DNA of 64,000 nt from Collinsella sp. AF20-14LB (GTDB lineage Bacteria; Actinomycetota; Coriobacteriia; Coriobacteriales; Coriobacteriaceae). A program made the position numbers and the translations under genes. Shown here in pieces: positions 43,266 to 51,941 of the stretch. The stretch's first letter is position 1; the number at the start of each line of letters is the position of its first letter. Below the pieces are notes generated by a model that ran no database searches, had not been told where the DNA came from, and saw only the letters and a program-made list of their open reading frames with translations. The stretch lies in NCBI RefSeq assembly GCF_003459505.1, contig NZ_QRWD01000006.1:62001-126000 (forward strand), in the 5' to 3' direction.

Positions 43266-43865
43266 ATGTTCAACATTGTGCTGTATGCGCCCGAGATTCC
43301 GGCCAATACGGGCAATATCGGCCGCACTTGCGTGGTTACCGGTACCCGCCTGCATCTGGTGGAGCCGCTGGGGTTTTCGCTCGACGACAAGACAGTGCGT
43401 CGCGCCGGCCTGGGCTACTGGCAAAACTTGGACGTGACGACCTATGCCGGCTGGGAGGATTTCCTTGCGCGCAACGGCCTCTCCCCCGCCGACGAGCGCC
43501 TGCATCTGCTGACCAAAAAGGCACGCCGCACCTATGCGCAAAGTACCTACCGCGATGGCGACTACTTGGTCTTTGGCAGCGAGAGCTCGGGGATTCCCGA
43601 GCCACTGCTTGCCGCGGCGCCCGAGCGCTGCGAGCGCATTCCCATGCTGCGCGATTGCGACTCGCTCGACAACGCCGAGGCCTGGGAAGCCCACGAGGAA
43701 TCGCTCGGGCATATCGAGGGCAGCCACGAGGCCATCCTTCAGCAGGATATCTGCGGCAACTTCGTCGATCCGAACGACTACCGCATCAGCGCCCTCAACC
43801 TCTCCAACAGCGCCGCCATCGTCCTCTACGAGGCTCTGCGCCAAACAGGCTTTCCGGGAATGTGA
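43266..43865 (+). CDS. trmL: tRNA (cytidine/uridine-34-2'-O)-methyltransferase TrmL with an insertion
   Basis: 199 aa, AAGGAG before ATG. SPOUT motifs: NIVLYAPEIPANTGNIGRTC, LVEPLGF, LVFGSESSGIP, and ALNLSNSAAIVLYEAL at the knot. It methylates the wobble base of leucine tRNAs. Between RIPML and LNLSNS the protein has about 40 more residues than the E. coli form (around residues 138-178), rich in Glu, Asp and His. The stop codon TGA is part of the palindrome at 43860-43890. Confidence 0.88.
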   Translation: MFNIVLYAPEIPANTGNIGRTCVVTGTRLHLVEPLGFSLDDKTVRRAGLGYWQNLDVTTYAGWEDFLARNGLSPADERLHLLTKKARRTYAQSTYRDGDYLVFGSESSGIPEPLLAAAPERCERIPMLRDCDSLDNAEAWEAHEESLGHIEGSHEAILQQDICGNFVDPNDYRISALNLSNSAAIVLYEALRQTGFPGM

Positions 43866-43890
43866 CAAAGAGACGGTCCCTTTGTCACAT
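43860..43890. repeat. Palindrome containing the trmL stop codon
   Basis: ATGTGACAAAG pairs with CTTTGTCACAT around AGACGGTCC. The trmL stop TGA is inside the left arm, and the UvrA-like stop is 4 bases beyond the right arm. The same palindrome family occurs at 47588-47618. Confidence 0.8.
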
Positions 43891-43894
43891 TCGG

Positions 43895-46408
43895 TTATAG
43901 GTAGCGGCCAGTGATGCTTGTGGAGCACGCCACGATGTCGCCCGGCGTGCCGGCGCAGACGATTTGCCCGCCCGCGTCGCCGCCGCCCGGGCCCATGTCA
44001 ATCACGTAATCGGCGTTACGGATAAGGTCGAGGTCGTGTTCGATCACGATAACCGTGGCGCCCTTGGCAACGAGGCCGTCAAACACGCTCAGCAACACCT
44101 GAACATCGAGCGGATGCAGGCCGATGGTGGGCTCGTCGAACACGAATACGGCATTGTCCTGCACGCGGCCCATCTCGCTCGCAAGCTTAAGACGCTGCGC
44201 CTCGCCGCCCGAAAGCGCCGGCGTGGGCTCGCCGAGCGTCAGGTAGCCCAAGCCCAGGTCGTGCAGGGTCTGCAGGCGCGTCTGGACTTTCTTGAGTCCC
44301 ACCGTAGTGTCGAGGGCCTCGTCCACACTCATGTCCATAAGCTGCGGCAACGTGAGCAGGCTGCCGTCCTTGCCCTCGCGATGGATATGCGAAGCCGCGT
44401 CTGCATAACGCGAACCACGACATGCGGGACAGACGATCTCGACATCGGGCAAAAACTGCACGTCGAGCGATATCGAACCCGTGCCATCGCACGTAGGGCA
44501 GCGCAAGGCGCCGGTGTTGTAGCTAAATGCGCCCGCCTTGTAGCCGGCTGCCTTGGCCTCGGACGTACGGGCGAAGGCGCGGCGCAGCTCATCGTGGATG
44601 TCGGCATAGGTCGCTACCGTCGAGCGCACGTTGGCGCCGATGGGCGTGGCGTCAATCAGGTTGGCGCGCGCGATGCCCTCGGCATCGACCCAGCGCACGT
44701 GCCTGGGCAGGCGCTCGCCGGCCGCCTGCGCCTTGAGTGCCGGAATGAGCGTCTCGAGCACCAGCGTCGTCTTGCCCGAACCCGAAACGCCCGTCACCGC
44801 GACAAGACGGCCGCGCGGAATATCGACTTCGAGCGATTTGACGGTATGCATGGCATCGGTCGCCATGCGGATATGACCGTGGTCGAATAGTTCGTCGTCA
44901 GTCACCTGCGGGCGTAAGCGCCTGGGATTCGAGCGCAAAAACGGCGCAATGCGGCTGCCCTGCGATTGCTCGACCTCATCCACCGTACCAGCGGCGATCA
45001 CGTTACCGCCTCCCGCTCCGGCAACGGGACCCATTTCGACCAGGTAGTCGGCTTCCGCCAGCACGCGTGTGTCGTGATCGACAACGACCACGGTGTTGCC
45101 GTCATCTACCAAATCGCGCATCACGCCTACCAAGCCGTCGACATTGGCAGGATGCAAACCGATCGAGGGCTCGTCCAGCACATAGAGCACACCCGTCGAT
45201 CGGTTGCGCACCACGCGGGCAAGTTGCACGCGCTGGCGCTCACCTGTGGATAGCGTGGCACCGGCGCGGTCGAGCGAAAGGTAATCGAGGCCCAGGTCGA
45301 CCAGGCGGCGGGCCGTACTCAAAAACGAATCGCAGATGTCCCCGGCCATGGGCCGCATCTCGGCCGGCAAGGATGAAGGCACCTCGCGCACCCACTCAAT
45401 CGCCTCGCCCAGCGTCATGGCCGCCGCCTGTGCCAGATTGATACCACGCACCTGGGGCTGGCGCGCAGCCTCGGAGAGACGCGTGCCGCCGCAATCGCGG
45501 CACGGGCCCTCGCGCAAAAAGCGAGCTACGCGCTTAAGTCCCTTATCGTCCTTAACCTTGGCGAGCGCATTCTCAACGGTATAGACGGCGTTGTAATAGG
45601 TAAAGTCGAGCGGCGTGGCGCCCTCGCCGTTTTTGGGAACGTAAAGAATGTGCTTCTTAACCGCCGGACCATGAAACACGGTATCGCGCTCGGCAGGCGT
45701 GAGCTGGTTGAACGGCACGTCGGTGCGCACACCCATCTCGCCAGCCACCTGCTTCATCAGATCCCACATGAGCGTGCCCCAGGGAAGCACCGCGCCCTCG
45801 TTGATGGTCTTTGACTCGTCGGGCACCAGACTCGCCTCGTCCACCTCGCGCATGACGCCGGTACCGCCGCAGGTAGGACACGCGCCGCCGCTGTTAAAGG
45901 CAAGGTCCTCGGCGCCCGGCGCGTAGAACTCGTGACCGCATGCGGGGCACGTGAGCGACAGGCCCGCAGCCACGTTAAGGCTCGGCTCCACACGCGCCCC
46001 ACAATGCGGGCACACGTGATGGGCGCAGCGGCTAAAGAGCAGACGCAGGCTATTGTTGAGCTCGGTCATGGTGCCAAAGGTCGAGCGCACGCCCGGCACA
46101 CTGGGACGCTGATGCAACGCGAGTGCCGCCGGCACGTGCAGCACCTCGTCCACCTGGGCGTGCTCGGCCTGCGTCAGACGACGGCGGGTATAGGTGCTGA
46201 GCGCCTCCAGGTAACGGCGCGAGCCCTCGGCATAAAGAACTCCCAGCGCCAGCGAACTCTTGCCCGAGCCCGACACGCCGGCAATACCCACGAGCCTTCC
46301 CAGCGGGATATCGATATCGATGTCCTTGAGGTTGTGCACGCGCGCGCCACGCACCTCGATAGCCTGCGGGCTCATCTTCTGTTCCGTCACTTTTATCACC
46401 CTACTCAT
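43895..46408 (-). CDS. Excinuclease ABC subunit A-like protein (UvrA2 type)
   Basis: 837 aa from ATG 46408, which overlaps the upstream ATPase stop; ATG 46375 (MSPQAIEV) is an alternative start. Two ABC ATPase modules: first GVSGSGKSS with LSTGERQRVQLARV and DEPSIGLHP, second GVSGSGKTT with LSGGEAQRLKLASE and DEPTIGLHP. Zinc Cys pairs are CPHCGA...CPACGH, CPTCGG and CPTCDG...CPACRG. The short length and lack of the long UvrB-binding insertion are typical of UvrA2/DrrC-like proteins linked to tolerance of DNA-binding drugs. The gene follows the AAA ATPase gene directly. Confidence 0.88.
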   Translation of the reverse strand: MSRVIKVTEQKMSPQAIEVRGARVHNLKDIDIDIPLGRLVGIAGVSGSGKSSLALGVLYAEGSRRYLEALSTYTRRRLTQAEHAQVDEVLHVPAALALHQRPSVPGVRSTFGTMTELNNSLRLLFSRCAHHVCPHCGARVEPSLNVAAGLSLTCPACGHEFYAPGAEDLAFNSGGACPTCGGTGVMREVDEASLVPDESKTINEGAVLPWGTLMWDLMKQVAGEMGVRTDVPFNQLTPAERDTVFHGPAVKKHILYVPKNGEGATPLDFTYYNAVYTVENALAKVKDDKGLKRVARFLREGPCRDCGGTRLSEAARQPQVRGINLAQAAAMTLGEAIEWVREVPSSLPAEMRPMAGDICDSFLSTARRLVDLGLDYLSLDRAGATLSTGERQRVQLARVVRNRSTGVLYVLDEPSIGLHPANVDGLVGVMRDLVDDGNTVVVVDHDTRVLAEADYLVEMGPVAGAGGGNVIAAGTVDEVEQSQGSRIAPFLRSNPRRLRPQVTDDELFDHGHIRMATDAMHTVKSLEVDIPRGRLVAVTGVSGSGKTTLVLETLIPALKAQAAGERLPRHVRWVDAEGIARANLIDATPIGANVRSTVATYADIHDELRRAFARTSEAKAAGYKAGAFSYNTGALRCPTCDGTGSISLDVQFLPDVEIVCPACRGSRYADAASHIHREGKDGSLLTLPQLMDMSVDEALDTTVGLKKVQTRLQTLHDLGLGYLTLGEPTPALSGGEAQRLKLASEMGRVQDNAVFVFDEPTIGLHPLDVQVLLSVFDGLVAKGATVIVIEHDLDLIRNADYVIDMGPGGGDAGGQIVCAGTPGDIVACSTSITGRYL

Positions 46409-47519
46409 GCCATAAAATGCGTTCGCGGATGTACTCGCCCAGCATGGGCACGGCAAACCGGACGAGGCCGTATCCGGCGGCCTCGATGACGCGCTCGCGA
46501 ATCAGGCTTGCGCGATATTTACTCGCCCAGCTCTGGGTGCGATCGCAGCGCTCAATGATATCCGCCATGCGCGTCGGTTTGTCCTCGTCAACCGCCATGG
46601 CCTCGATAAAAAGGCGCTGTGGACTGCGCAGCCCGTAATACAGGGGCGTATCGACCGCTTCGTAGAACTCGGAGACGGCATCCGCATGGCCATCCTCGAC
46701 ATCGCGCCTTTCAATGACCTGCGAGTTGCGCCGGACAGCAGAGCGCCACATGTAATATCCCACCAGCTGAACCATATAGGGATGCCCCATACTCTTGCGC
46801 GCCGCAAGGTCCGCCGCCTCCGCGTCAACGTAAAGACCAGCGTCTTTAACCGTCTGGATATATGAATCGCGCACCTTGGGCAAAGAAATCGCCCCCAACG
46901 TACGCTGCTGGGCGCGCCGTAAAAACGTCACGCTCGGCTCTTCGAGCAAATCGTCAACCATACTGGGTAAGCCGGCGAACACCAGCGCAAGACCGCGCTG
47001 GTCGCTATCGGACAAGCCCGTGGCATCCTGATCTCCGAGCACCTGCTGATAAAGAACGGCAAGAGCCGCCAACTCCTCGATAGACGCGGACTGAGCCTCG
47101 TCAATCGCAAACAGGATGCCCTTACCTGGACCGAGCTTCTTGAGACGCTCGTTGACCAGCCCCCGCAACGTCTCGCCCTTTGCCCGCGCCGCCTCGACCG
47201 ACATCCGGCCAAACGACGGCCCAAACTCCATTGACGTCACAACGGGTTTATTCGAGCGAAGCGCGTCGGCCAGGCGATCGCACAAGCCAAGCGAAGCGGA
47301 ATCGGAGACAACCGCCCATCCGCGCTCATTGGCTAGACGTTGCAGCTCCCACAGGAGAACCGTCTTGCCGCAGCCGCGGTTTCCCGTAATGAGCATGAGC
47401 CTGCCCGGCGCTCCGGCGCCGTTATCGAGCCCTTCCTCAAAATCTTCGATGACCGACTCGCGACCGATGAGCACCGGAGGCCGCTTACCAGCCGTTGGCT
47501 TAAAGGGATTTGGATTCAT
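46401..47519 (-). CDS. AAA-type ATPase with C-terminal winged-helix-like region
   Basis: 372 aa. Walker A is GNRGCGKTVLL, Walker B is ILFAIDEAQ, and sensor 1-like GLALVFAGLP follows. The C-terminal third (YYGLRSPQRLFIEAMAVDE, RMADIIERCDRTQSWASKYRASLIRERVIEAAGYG) resembles a winged helix. The family is frequent in actinobacteria, often annotated only as ATP-binding protein, and looks like an ORC/TniB/STAND-type ATPase. Its stop overlaps the UvrA-like start by 8 bases, so the two are translationally coupled. Three 10-bp repeats lie in its promoter. Confidence 0.75.
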   Translation of the reverse strand: MNPNPFKPTAGKRPPVLIGRESVIEDFEEGLDNGAGAPGRLMLITGNRGCGKTVLLWELQRLANERGWAVVSDSASLGLCDRLADALRSNKPVVTSMEFGPSFGRMSVEAARAKGETLRGLVNERLKKLGPGKGILFAIDEAQSASIEELAALAVLYQQVLGDQDATGLSDSDQRGLALVFAGLPSMVDDLLEEPSVTFLRRAQQRTLGAISLPKVRDSYIQTVKDAGLYVDAEAADLAARKSMGHPYMVQLVGYYMWRSAVRRNSQVIERRDVEDGHADAVSEFYEAVDTPLYYGLRSPQRLFIEAMAVDEDKPTRMADIIERCDRTQSWASKYRASLIRERVIEAAGYGLVRFAVPMLGEYIRERILWHE

Positions 47520-47553
47520 GTCGGCCTCCTCGGATTGGCAAACGCTGATAATA

Positions 47554-47583
47554 GTTATACCAACTTATACCGAGTTATACCAA
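47554..47583. promoter_or_regulatory. Three 10-bp direct repeats upstream of the ATPase gene
   Basis: The words GTTATACCAA, CTTATACCGA and GTTATACCAA follow each other without spacing, one per helical turn, about 34 bases before the ATPase start. They could be an operator for co-operative binding on one DNA face and overlap a TATAAC-like -10 word on the minus strand. Confidence 0.6.
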
Positions 47584-47587
47584 CTGA

Positions 47588-47618
47588 ATGTGACAAGAGG
47601 ACAGTCCCTTTGTCACAT
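47588..47618. repeat. Palindrome containing the stop codon of the TetM-like gene
   Basis: ATGTGACAA and TTTGTCACAT are the arms, with GGACAGTCC as an inner palindrome. The TetM-like TGA (47613-47615) lies within the right arm. It is the same family as 43860-43890. Confidence 0.8.
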
Positions 47619-49616
47619 GTGGCCGAAAAATTCTGCGTCGGCGGGGCGATAGGGGCGGAAGGTGGCAGGATCGACCTTTACGTGCGCCGCGGCGGGTACG
47701 TCGTACCATTTGACCGTGTAACCGGCGCCGTGGGCGCAAAAGACCGAATCGGGCGTGTTGGGCAGATCGGCCTCGGGCTCGTAGGCGGCCGTCTCGATGA
47801 CGCGCTCGGCATCATGGCAAGCCGCATAGCCGGCGAACTCCAGGTACAGATGCCCGCGGCCGCTCGTGTAGGCAGCCACCTCCAGCGCGTAATCCTGTAC
47901 CTCGGATGCCGGCACGCGACCCACAAGCTTCGCCCGGTCTCCCGCCATCGTCGGCGGCTCGTACTCGGCACCCATGCGCGTGGCATCCGAGAGCGCCCGG
48001 CCCACGCACTCCCCCGGCACCTCGAGCTCAAAGTGGTACCACGGCTCCAACAGCACGGCTGTGCCGGCCTCGCGCGCCCGCATCAAACCCTGGCGAATCG
48101 CGCGGTACGTGGCCTGGCGAAAATCGCCGCCCTCGGTGTGTTTGGTATGCGCGCGGCCGCCCGTGAGCGTAATGCGCACATCGGTGATGGGCGAGCCGGT
48201 CAGCACGCCCAGGTGGTCGCGCTCCATGGCGTTGGTGAGCGCCAGACGTTGCCAGTTAAGATCGAGCTCATCGGTCGAGGTCACGGTGCCAAAGTGCACG
48301 CCCGAACCCGCTGGCAACGGCTCCAGACGCAGATGCACCTCGGCATAGTGGCGCAGTGGCTCAAAGTGGCCCACGCCCTCAACCGGCTGCGAAATAGTCT
48401 CCTTATAGAGAATGCCGCCGGGCTCAAACGCAATCGATAGACCAAAGCGATCTGCCAACACCCGCTGCACGACCTCGAGCTGCACGGCGCCCATCAACTG
48501 CAAATGAATCTGCTCAAGATGCGTATTCCAGCTTACGCCGAGCATGGGGTCTTCGTCCGCCAACTCGGTCAGCGCTTTAAACACCGCATGGACATCATGT
48601 TCGCCCGGGAGCACCGTATAGGTGAGGACCGGCGCAATGACGGGTGCATCGCACCCGGGCTCCGCACCCAAGGCGTCCCCCGGGCGAACGTGCGCAAGAC
48701 CCGTCACGGCACAAATACCGCCAGCGGCAACTTCCTGGGCAAGCTCGTACTTCTCTCCGTTATAGATGCGCACCTGATCGACTTTCTGCTCCCATGCCTC
48801 GGCACCGGAGCGCCCCTCGATCATCTGTTTTGCACGCAGCGTGCCGCCGGTCACTTTAACCCAAGCCAAGCGCTCTCCGCGAACGCCTCGGCTGACACGA
48901 TAGACACGCGCGGCGAACTCCGGCGGCCACGCCCTCTCACGCATCAGCGCACACATGCCATCCAGCAGCTCGCCCACGCCTTGGTCCCTGAGCGCCGAGC
49001 CGGCAAAGCAGGGAAAGAGCTTGCGCTCTGCAACCATGCGCGACAGCGTTGCGACGGAAAGCTCGCCCGTCTCAAGAAACTCCTCGAGGGCTGCCTCGTC
49101 CAATGCGGCAGCGTCCTCCCAAGCGGCACCGCCCGCCAGCAGTTCGTTGGCATCCAGGCAGCCCCCGGAAAGACGCCGCCCAAGTTGTGCCAGCAAAACA
49201 TCGCGGCCGGGATTCTCCAAGTCGATCTTGTTGATAAAGATGAACGTCGGGATGCCATAGCGCGCAAGCAGGCGCCACAGGGTTTCGGTGTGTCCCTGCA
49301 CGCCGTCGTTGGCACCTACCACCAAAATCGCGTAGTCGAGCGCGCGTAACGTGCGCTCCGCCTCGGCTGAAAAATCCACGTGACCGGGGGCGTCCACGAG
49401 CATAACGTGGGTTTCGTCGTGATCGAGCACAGCCTGCGACGAGAAAATCGTGATGCCGCGCTCGCGTTCGATAGCGTTGGTATCCAGGTGCGAGTCGCCG
49501 TCGTCCACACGGCCGCGCTTGCGAATGCGACCTGCGTTGAACAGCATGGCCTCGGCCAGCGTAGTCTTGCCGGCATCGACATGCGCCAAGATTCCAACGA
49601 CAGCTTGCTTCGACAT
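47613..49616 (-). CDS. TetM-like ribosomal protection GTPase / EF-G-like translation factor
   Basis: 667 aa, AGGAG before ATG. G motifs are LAHVDAGKTTLAE, DAPGHVDFSAE and NKIDLENPG. Domain order follows EF-G/TetM: GTPase, beta barrel (WVKVTGGTL), two alpha/beta domains (QLMGAVQLEVVQRVL) and domain IV. Length is near that of TetM/TetW (about 640), shorter than EF-G. It is a divergent chromosomal member, so tetracycline resistance cannot be assumed. It may rescue stalled ribosomes. It is divergent in sequence from EF-G, and codon use matches its neighbours, so recent transfer is not indicated. Confidence 0.82.
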   Translation of the reverse strand: MSKQAVVGILAHVDAGKTTLAEAMLFNAGRIRKRGRVDDGDSHLDTNAIERERGITIFSSQAVLDHDETHVMLVDAPGHVDFSAEAERTLRALDYAILVVGANDGVQGHTETLWRLLARYGIPTFIFINKIDLENPGRDVLLAQLGRRLSGGCLDANELLAGGAAWEDAAALDEAALEEFLETGELSVATLSRMVAERKLFPCFAGSALRDQGVGELLDGMCALMRERAWPPEFAARVYRVSRGVRGERLAWVKVTGGTLRAKQMIEGRSGAEAWEQKVDQVRIYNGEKYELAQEVAAGGICAVTGLAHVRPGDALGAEPGCDAPVIAPVLTYTVLPGEHDVHAVFKALTELADEDPMLGVSWNTHLEQIHLQLMGAVQLEVVQRVLADRFGLSIAFEPGGILYKETISQPVEGVGHFEPLRHYAEVHLRLEPLPAGSGVHFGTVTSTDELDLNWQRLALTNAMERDHLGVLTGSPITDVRITLTGGRAHTKHTEGGDFRQATYRAIRQGLMRAREAGTAVLLEPWYHFELEVPGECVGRALSDATRMGAEYEPPTMAGDRAKLVGRVPASEVQDYALEVAAYTSGRGHLYLEFAGYAACHDAERVIETAAYEPEADLPNTPDSVFCAHGAGYTVKWYDVPAAAHVKVDPATFRPYRPADAEFFGHM

Positions 49617-49873
49617 GGCTCTCCTCTTATTGCAAGCCCACCGCACGCGGCAACGGGCATTCTCGTTCCACACTGGATGATACAATTTACGGGCCGGCGG
49701 GCGAAGCGGGCCCTATCCCCCGACCGAGCTCATCGCCCCGCGTTGCCGCGCGGCGATTTTCGCAGGTTCGCGCCTTGCGAAAGCCGGCACCTCCCCTAAC
49801 AGCGCAGCGACCAAAAATGGCCCCACCCGGGGCCATTTTCATGTACATGGATTGTTGATACGCGTCCTCGCTC
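49617..49873. other. Intergenic region with a terminator
   Basis: Apart from the terminator at 49813-49840, this 257-base stretch holds GC-rich sequence without a convincing open frame or RNA gene. Confidence 0.5.
49813..49840 (-). terminator. Terminator after the GNAT gene
   Basis: AAAATGGCCCC pairs perfectly with GGGGCCATTTT around a short loop, with T-rich ends in both directions. Confidence 0.8.
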
Positions 49874-50362
49874 TTATGCCTCGCGCAGCCAGTCGAACGC
49901 AACACGCGGCGTGCCGTCCGACACATACACGACGCCGGCGCGCTCGAACCCCGCTTTCATGCTCGCGCCCTGCATGGGCAGGTTGTCCGCGTGCGTGTCG
50001 ATACGCAGGTGGTCAGCGCGCGCCTTGGCAAAGGCAAACATCGCGGCCGCGATACCGTGCACGGTGCCGTCGGACGCCACGCGGTGCAGTACGGCGTACG
50101 GAGTGTCGCTACGCCACTGACCGTCCTCGATGACGTCATAGCACTCGTCCGGGCCCGGCAAAAAGGCAAACGTCGCCACCACGCGACCGTCGACTTCGCA
50201 CACATAGCTGCCACCGGCGGCGATATCGGCAGCCAGCTGCTCGGCCGAAGGCGTGCCCTCGGGCCACTGTGTGGCGTTGCCATGCGCGCGCATAAAGGCG
50301 CGGGCGGCGTCATAGATAGCCATGACGGCGGGAATGTCGGTATCGAGGGTTTTTCTGATCAT
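49874..50362 (-). CDS. GNAT-family N-acetyltransferase
   Basis: 162 aa. The start MIRKTLDTDIPAVMAIYDAARAFM, then ATQWPEGTPSAEQL and CEVDGRVVATFAF follow the GNAT order. The acetyl-CoA loop is VASDGTVHGIAAAMFAFAKA, and LRIDTHADNLPMQGASMKAGFERAGVV is motif B. The WPEG and THADN words are typical of the YjaB/PhnO-like actinobacterial group. The acceptor is unknown. ATG 50362 is chosen, with GAGGTCG upstream; a GTG codon lies immediately before it. Confidence 0.85.
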   Translation of the reverse strand: MIRKTLDTDIPAVMAIYDAARAFMRAHGNATQWPEGTPSAEQLAADIAAGGSYVCEVDGRVVATFAFLPGPDECYDVIEDGQWRSDTPYAVLHRVASDGTVHGIAAAMFAFAKARADHLRIDTHADNLPMQGASMKAGFERAGVVYVSDGTPRVAFDWLREA

Positions 50363-50438
50363 CACGCGGCGACCTCACGTTTATTGGTATCACTTTGATT
50401 GGGCAATGATACCAGCGTTTGGAAAGGGCACGAAGCAG

Positions 50439-50735
50439 ATGGGAAGCAAAAAGCGAGCCGCCTGGTCAAAGGCCAAAAGCGAGTTTTTGGGCGCTGCCAC
50501 CGGCGGCGATATGAGCGACCTGTTTGCGCGCGAGGACGAGCGCCGCGATGCCCTGGACGCCGAGCGCGATGAGGCTTGGCGCTACAAGTCGTGCGAGCGC
50601 AAAAACCGCTACGACACACGCGCCGAGGCCGAGGCCGTTATGGCCGACTGCGAAAACCGTGGACGACGTGGCTTGGCCTGCTACAAATGTGAATACTGCG
50701 GCGGGTGGCACCTGACGTCGCACCCTTGGAAATAG
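50439..50735 (+). CDS. Small zinc-ribbon-like protein, 98 aa
   Basis: The start MGSKKRAAW is basic. The C-terminal part has Cys at SCERKNRY, ADCENRG and the pair YKCEYCGGWHLTS. The CxYCGGWHLTS ending is a conserved word in actinobacterial and phage-related small proteins, where Cys and His bind zinc. GGAAAGGG lies about 10 bases before ATG 50439. It is probably a nucleic-acid-binding protein. No partner can be deduced. Confidence 0.7.
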   Translation: MGSKKRAAWSKAKSEFLGAATGGDMSDLFAREDERRDALDAERDEAWRYKSCERKNRYDTRAEAEAVMADCENRGRRGLACYKCEYCGGWHLTSHPWK

Positions 50736-50802
50736 GCGCCGCATCGGCGCGACGCTCACGCAGCGGCACGGCACCGACACATCGCCGGCCATCGCACGCA
50801 GG

Positions 50803-51507
50803 CTACGGGCGCGGCGGCACCAAAACATCGTAGCGGACGGCCTTGCCCGCAAGCTGATAGCTCGGCTTAACGCCGGCAAGCAGCGGCCCCTTCACCGGCC
50901 GCTTGATAACAACCTTGCGCGGGTGCGGTGCAAGCGCAGCTTCGACCAGCGTCTCCTCATCGGCGCACGGCTGCTCCAAATGGTGCAAGAGCTGGAACTT
51001 CTTTTTAACCGCCGCGCTCTTGGTGCGCTCGGGAAACATGGGGTCCAGATACACCACGTCGGGAGCCGCGAGCTCACCGCGCTCGACCAGCTCAGCCGTA
51101 TGGCGAAGGCCGGCAATGCTGTCCTCGCCCGCATGTAAGCGCATACGCGCCACGGCAGTCGCAAGCGCCGGATCATCCGCCGCGCGGTCCAAGGCATCCT
51201 TGAGGAGCGCCGCGATCACGCAGTCCTGTTCATACAGATCGACGGTAAAGCCCGCTGCCGCCAGCAGCAGCGAATCCTCGCCAAAGCCTGCCGTGGCGTC
51301 AATCGCCCATGGCTGCTCGATGCCTTTTGTGCGCGCGGCCTTAACCAGTAGCTCTTGCTGCAAACGGCCCTGCTTGAGCCGTGGAAGCATGCGGCCAAAA
51401 TCGGCACGCAACTCCATCGTGCCGTCGGTGAGCGTAAGGCCCTCGGACGTCCGCACGAGCTCGAGCCCAGCAGCCCGAGCAACAGAAAAGGAATCGACGA
51501 CGCCCAT
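50803..51507 (-). CDS. rsmJ: 16S rRNA (guanine-1516-N2)-methyltransferase RsmJ
   Basis: 234 aa, AAGGAG before ATG. Motifs are AIDATAGFGEDSLLLAAAG (SAM site), LYEQD, VVYLDPMFPERTKSAAVKKKFQLLHHL (catalytic DPMFP) and KRPVKGPLL. It methylates G1516 of 16S rRNA. The gene is on the opposite strand from the zinc-ribbon gene and convergent with it. The small membrane protein lies upstream. Confidence 0.92.
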   Translation of the reverse strand: MGVVDSFSVARAAGLELVRTSEGLTLTDGTMELRADFGRMLPRLKQGRLQQELLVKAARTKGIEQPWAIDATAGFGEDSLLLAAAGFTVDLYEQDCVIAALLKDALDRAADDPALATAVARMRLHAGEDSIAGLRHTAELVERGELAAPDVVYLDPMFPERTKSAAVKKKFQLLHHLEQPCADEETLVEAALAPHPRKVVIKRPVKGPLLAGVKPSYQLAGKAVRYDVLVPPRP

Positions 51508-51570
51508 GGACACTCCTTAGCAAGCAAAACGAATACGTGAGCGCCACCTCAGTTGGCACCCAACCGTCCG

Positions 51571-51714
51571 TTATTGTCCCACATGCGACATGGTCCACAG
51601 CATCCCAATGCAAAGCACAGCCATCAATACCGTGCACACGGCAGCGATCACAGAATCACTCATGCGCCTTCCCAGTGACCGCGGCTCATCCACTTGCTTG
51701 ACTCCGTACATCAT
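51571..51714 (-). CDS. Small single-pass membrane protein, 47 aa
   Basis: The strong AAGGAGGAGCC precedes ATG. The N-terminal half (MMYGVKQVDEPRSLGRRM) is polar and basic. Residues about 21-44 form one hydrophobic helix ending MSHVGQ. The topology is probably N-in. I do not recognise a family. It lies upstream of rsmJ on the same strand but 63 bases away, so they may share a transcript. Confidence 0.6.
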   Translation of the reverse strand: MMYGVKQVDEPRSLGRRMSDSVIAAVCTVLMAVLCIGMLWTMSHVGQ

Positions 51715-51862
51715 GGCTCCTCCTTCGGTCCAGCTCTTACCATGGCCTCATCATCGCAGCGCCGCGCATGCGCTGCCATCGATTTGACTTACGTCCAGCT
51801 TTCCTTTTTGAAAGGTTGAACCGTGCAGGCAAGAGACGCTTTCAGGCGCATGCATCGCCGCG

Positions 51863-51900
51863 TTGAACTACAATGTGCTTCACCATATGTGCAGCACATA
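51863..51900 (+). promoter_or_regulatory. Promoter with overlapping palindromic operator
   Basis: TTGAAC (51863) and TATGTG (51886) have a 17-base spacer. The -10 is covered by the palindrome TATGTGC-A-GCACATA (51886-51900), so a repressor may block the downstream membrane-protein gene. Confidence 0.5.
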
Positions 51901-51941
51901 GGGTGCGCCAGGTTGGCGTACTCGTATCGAAAGGACCAGCC

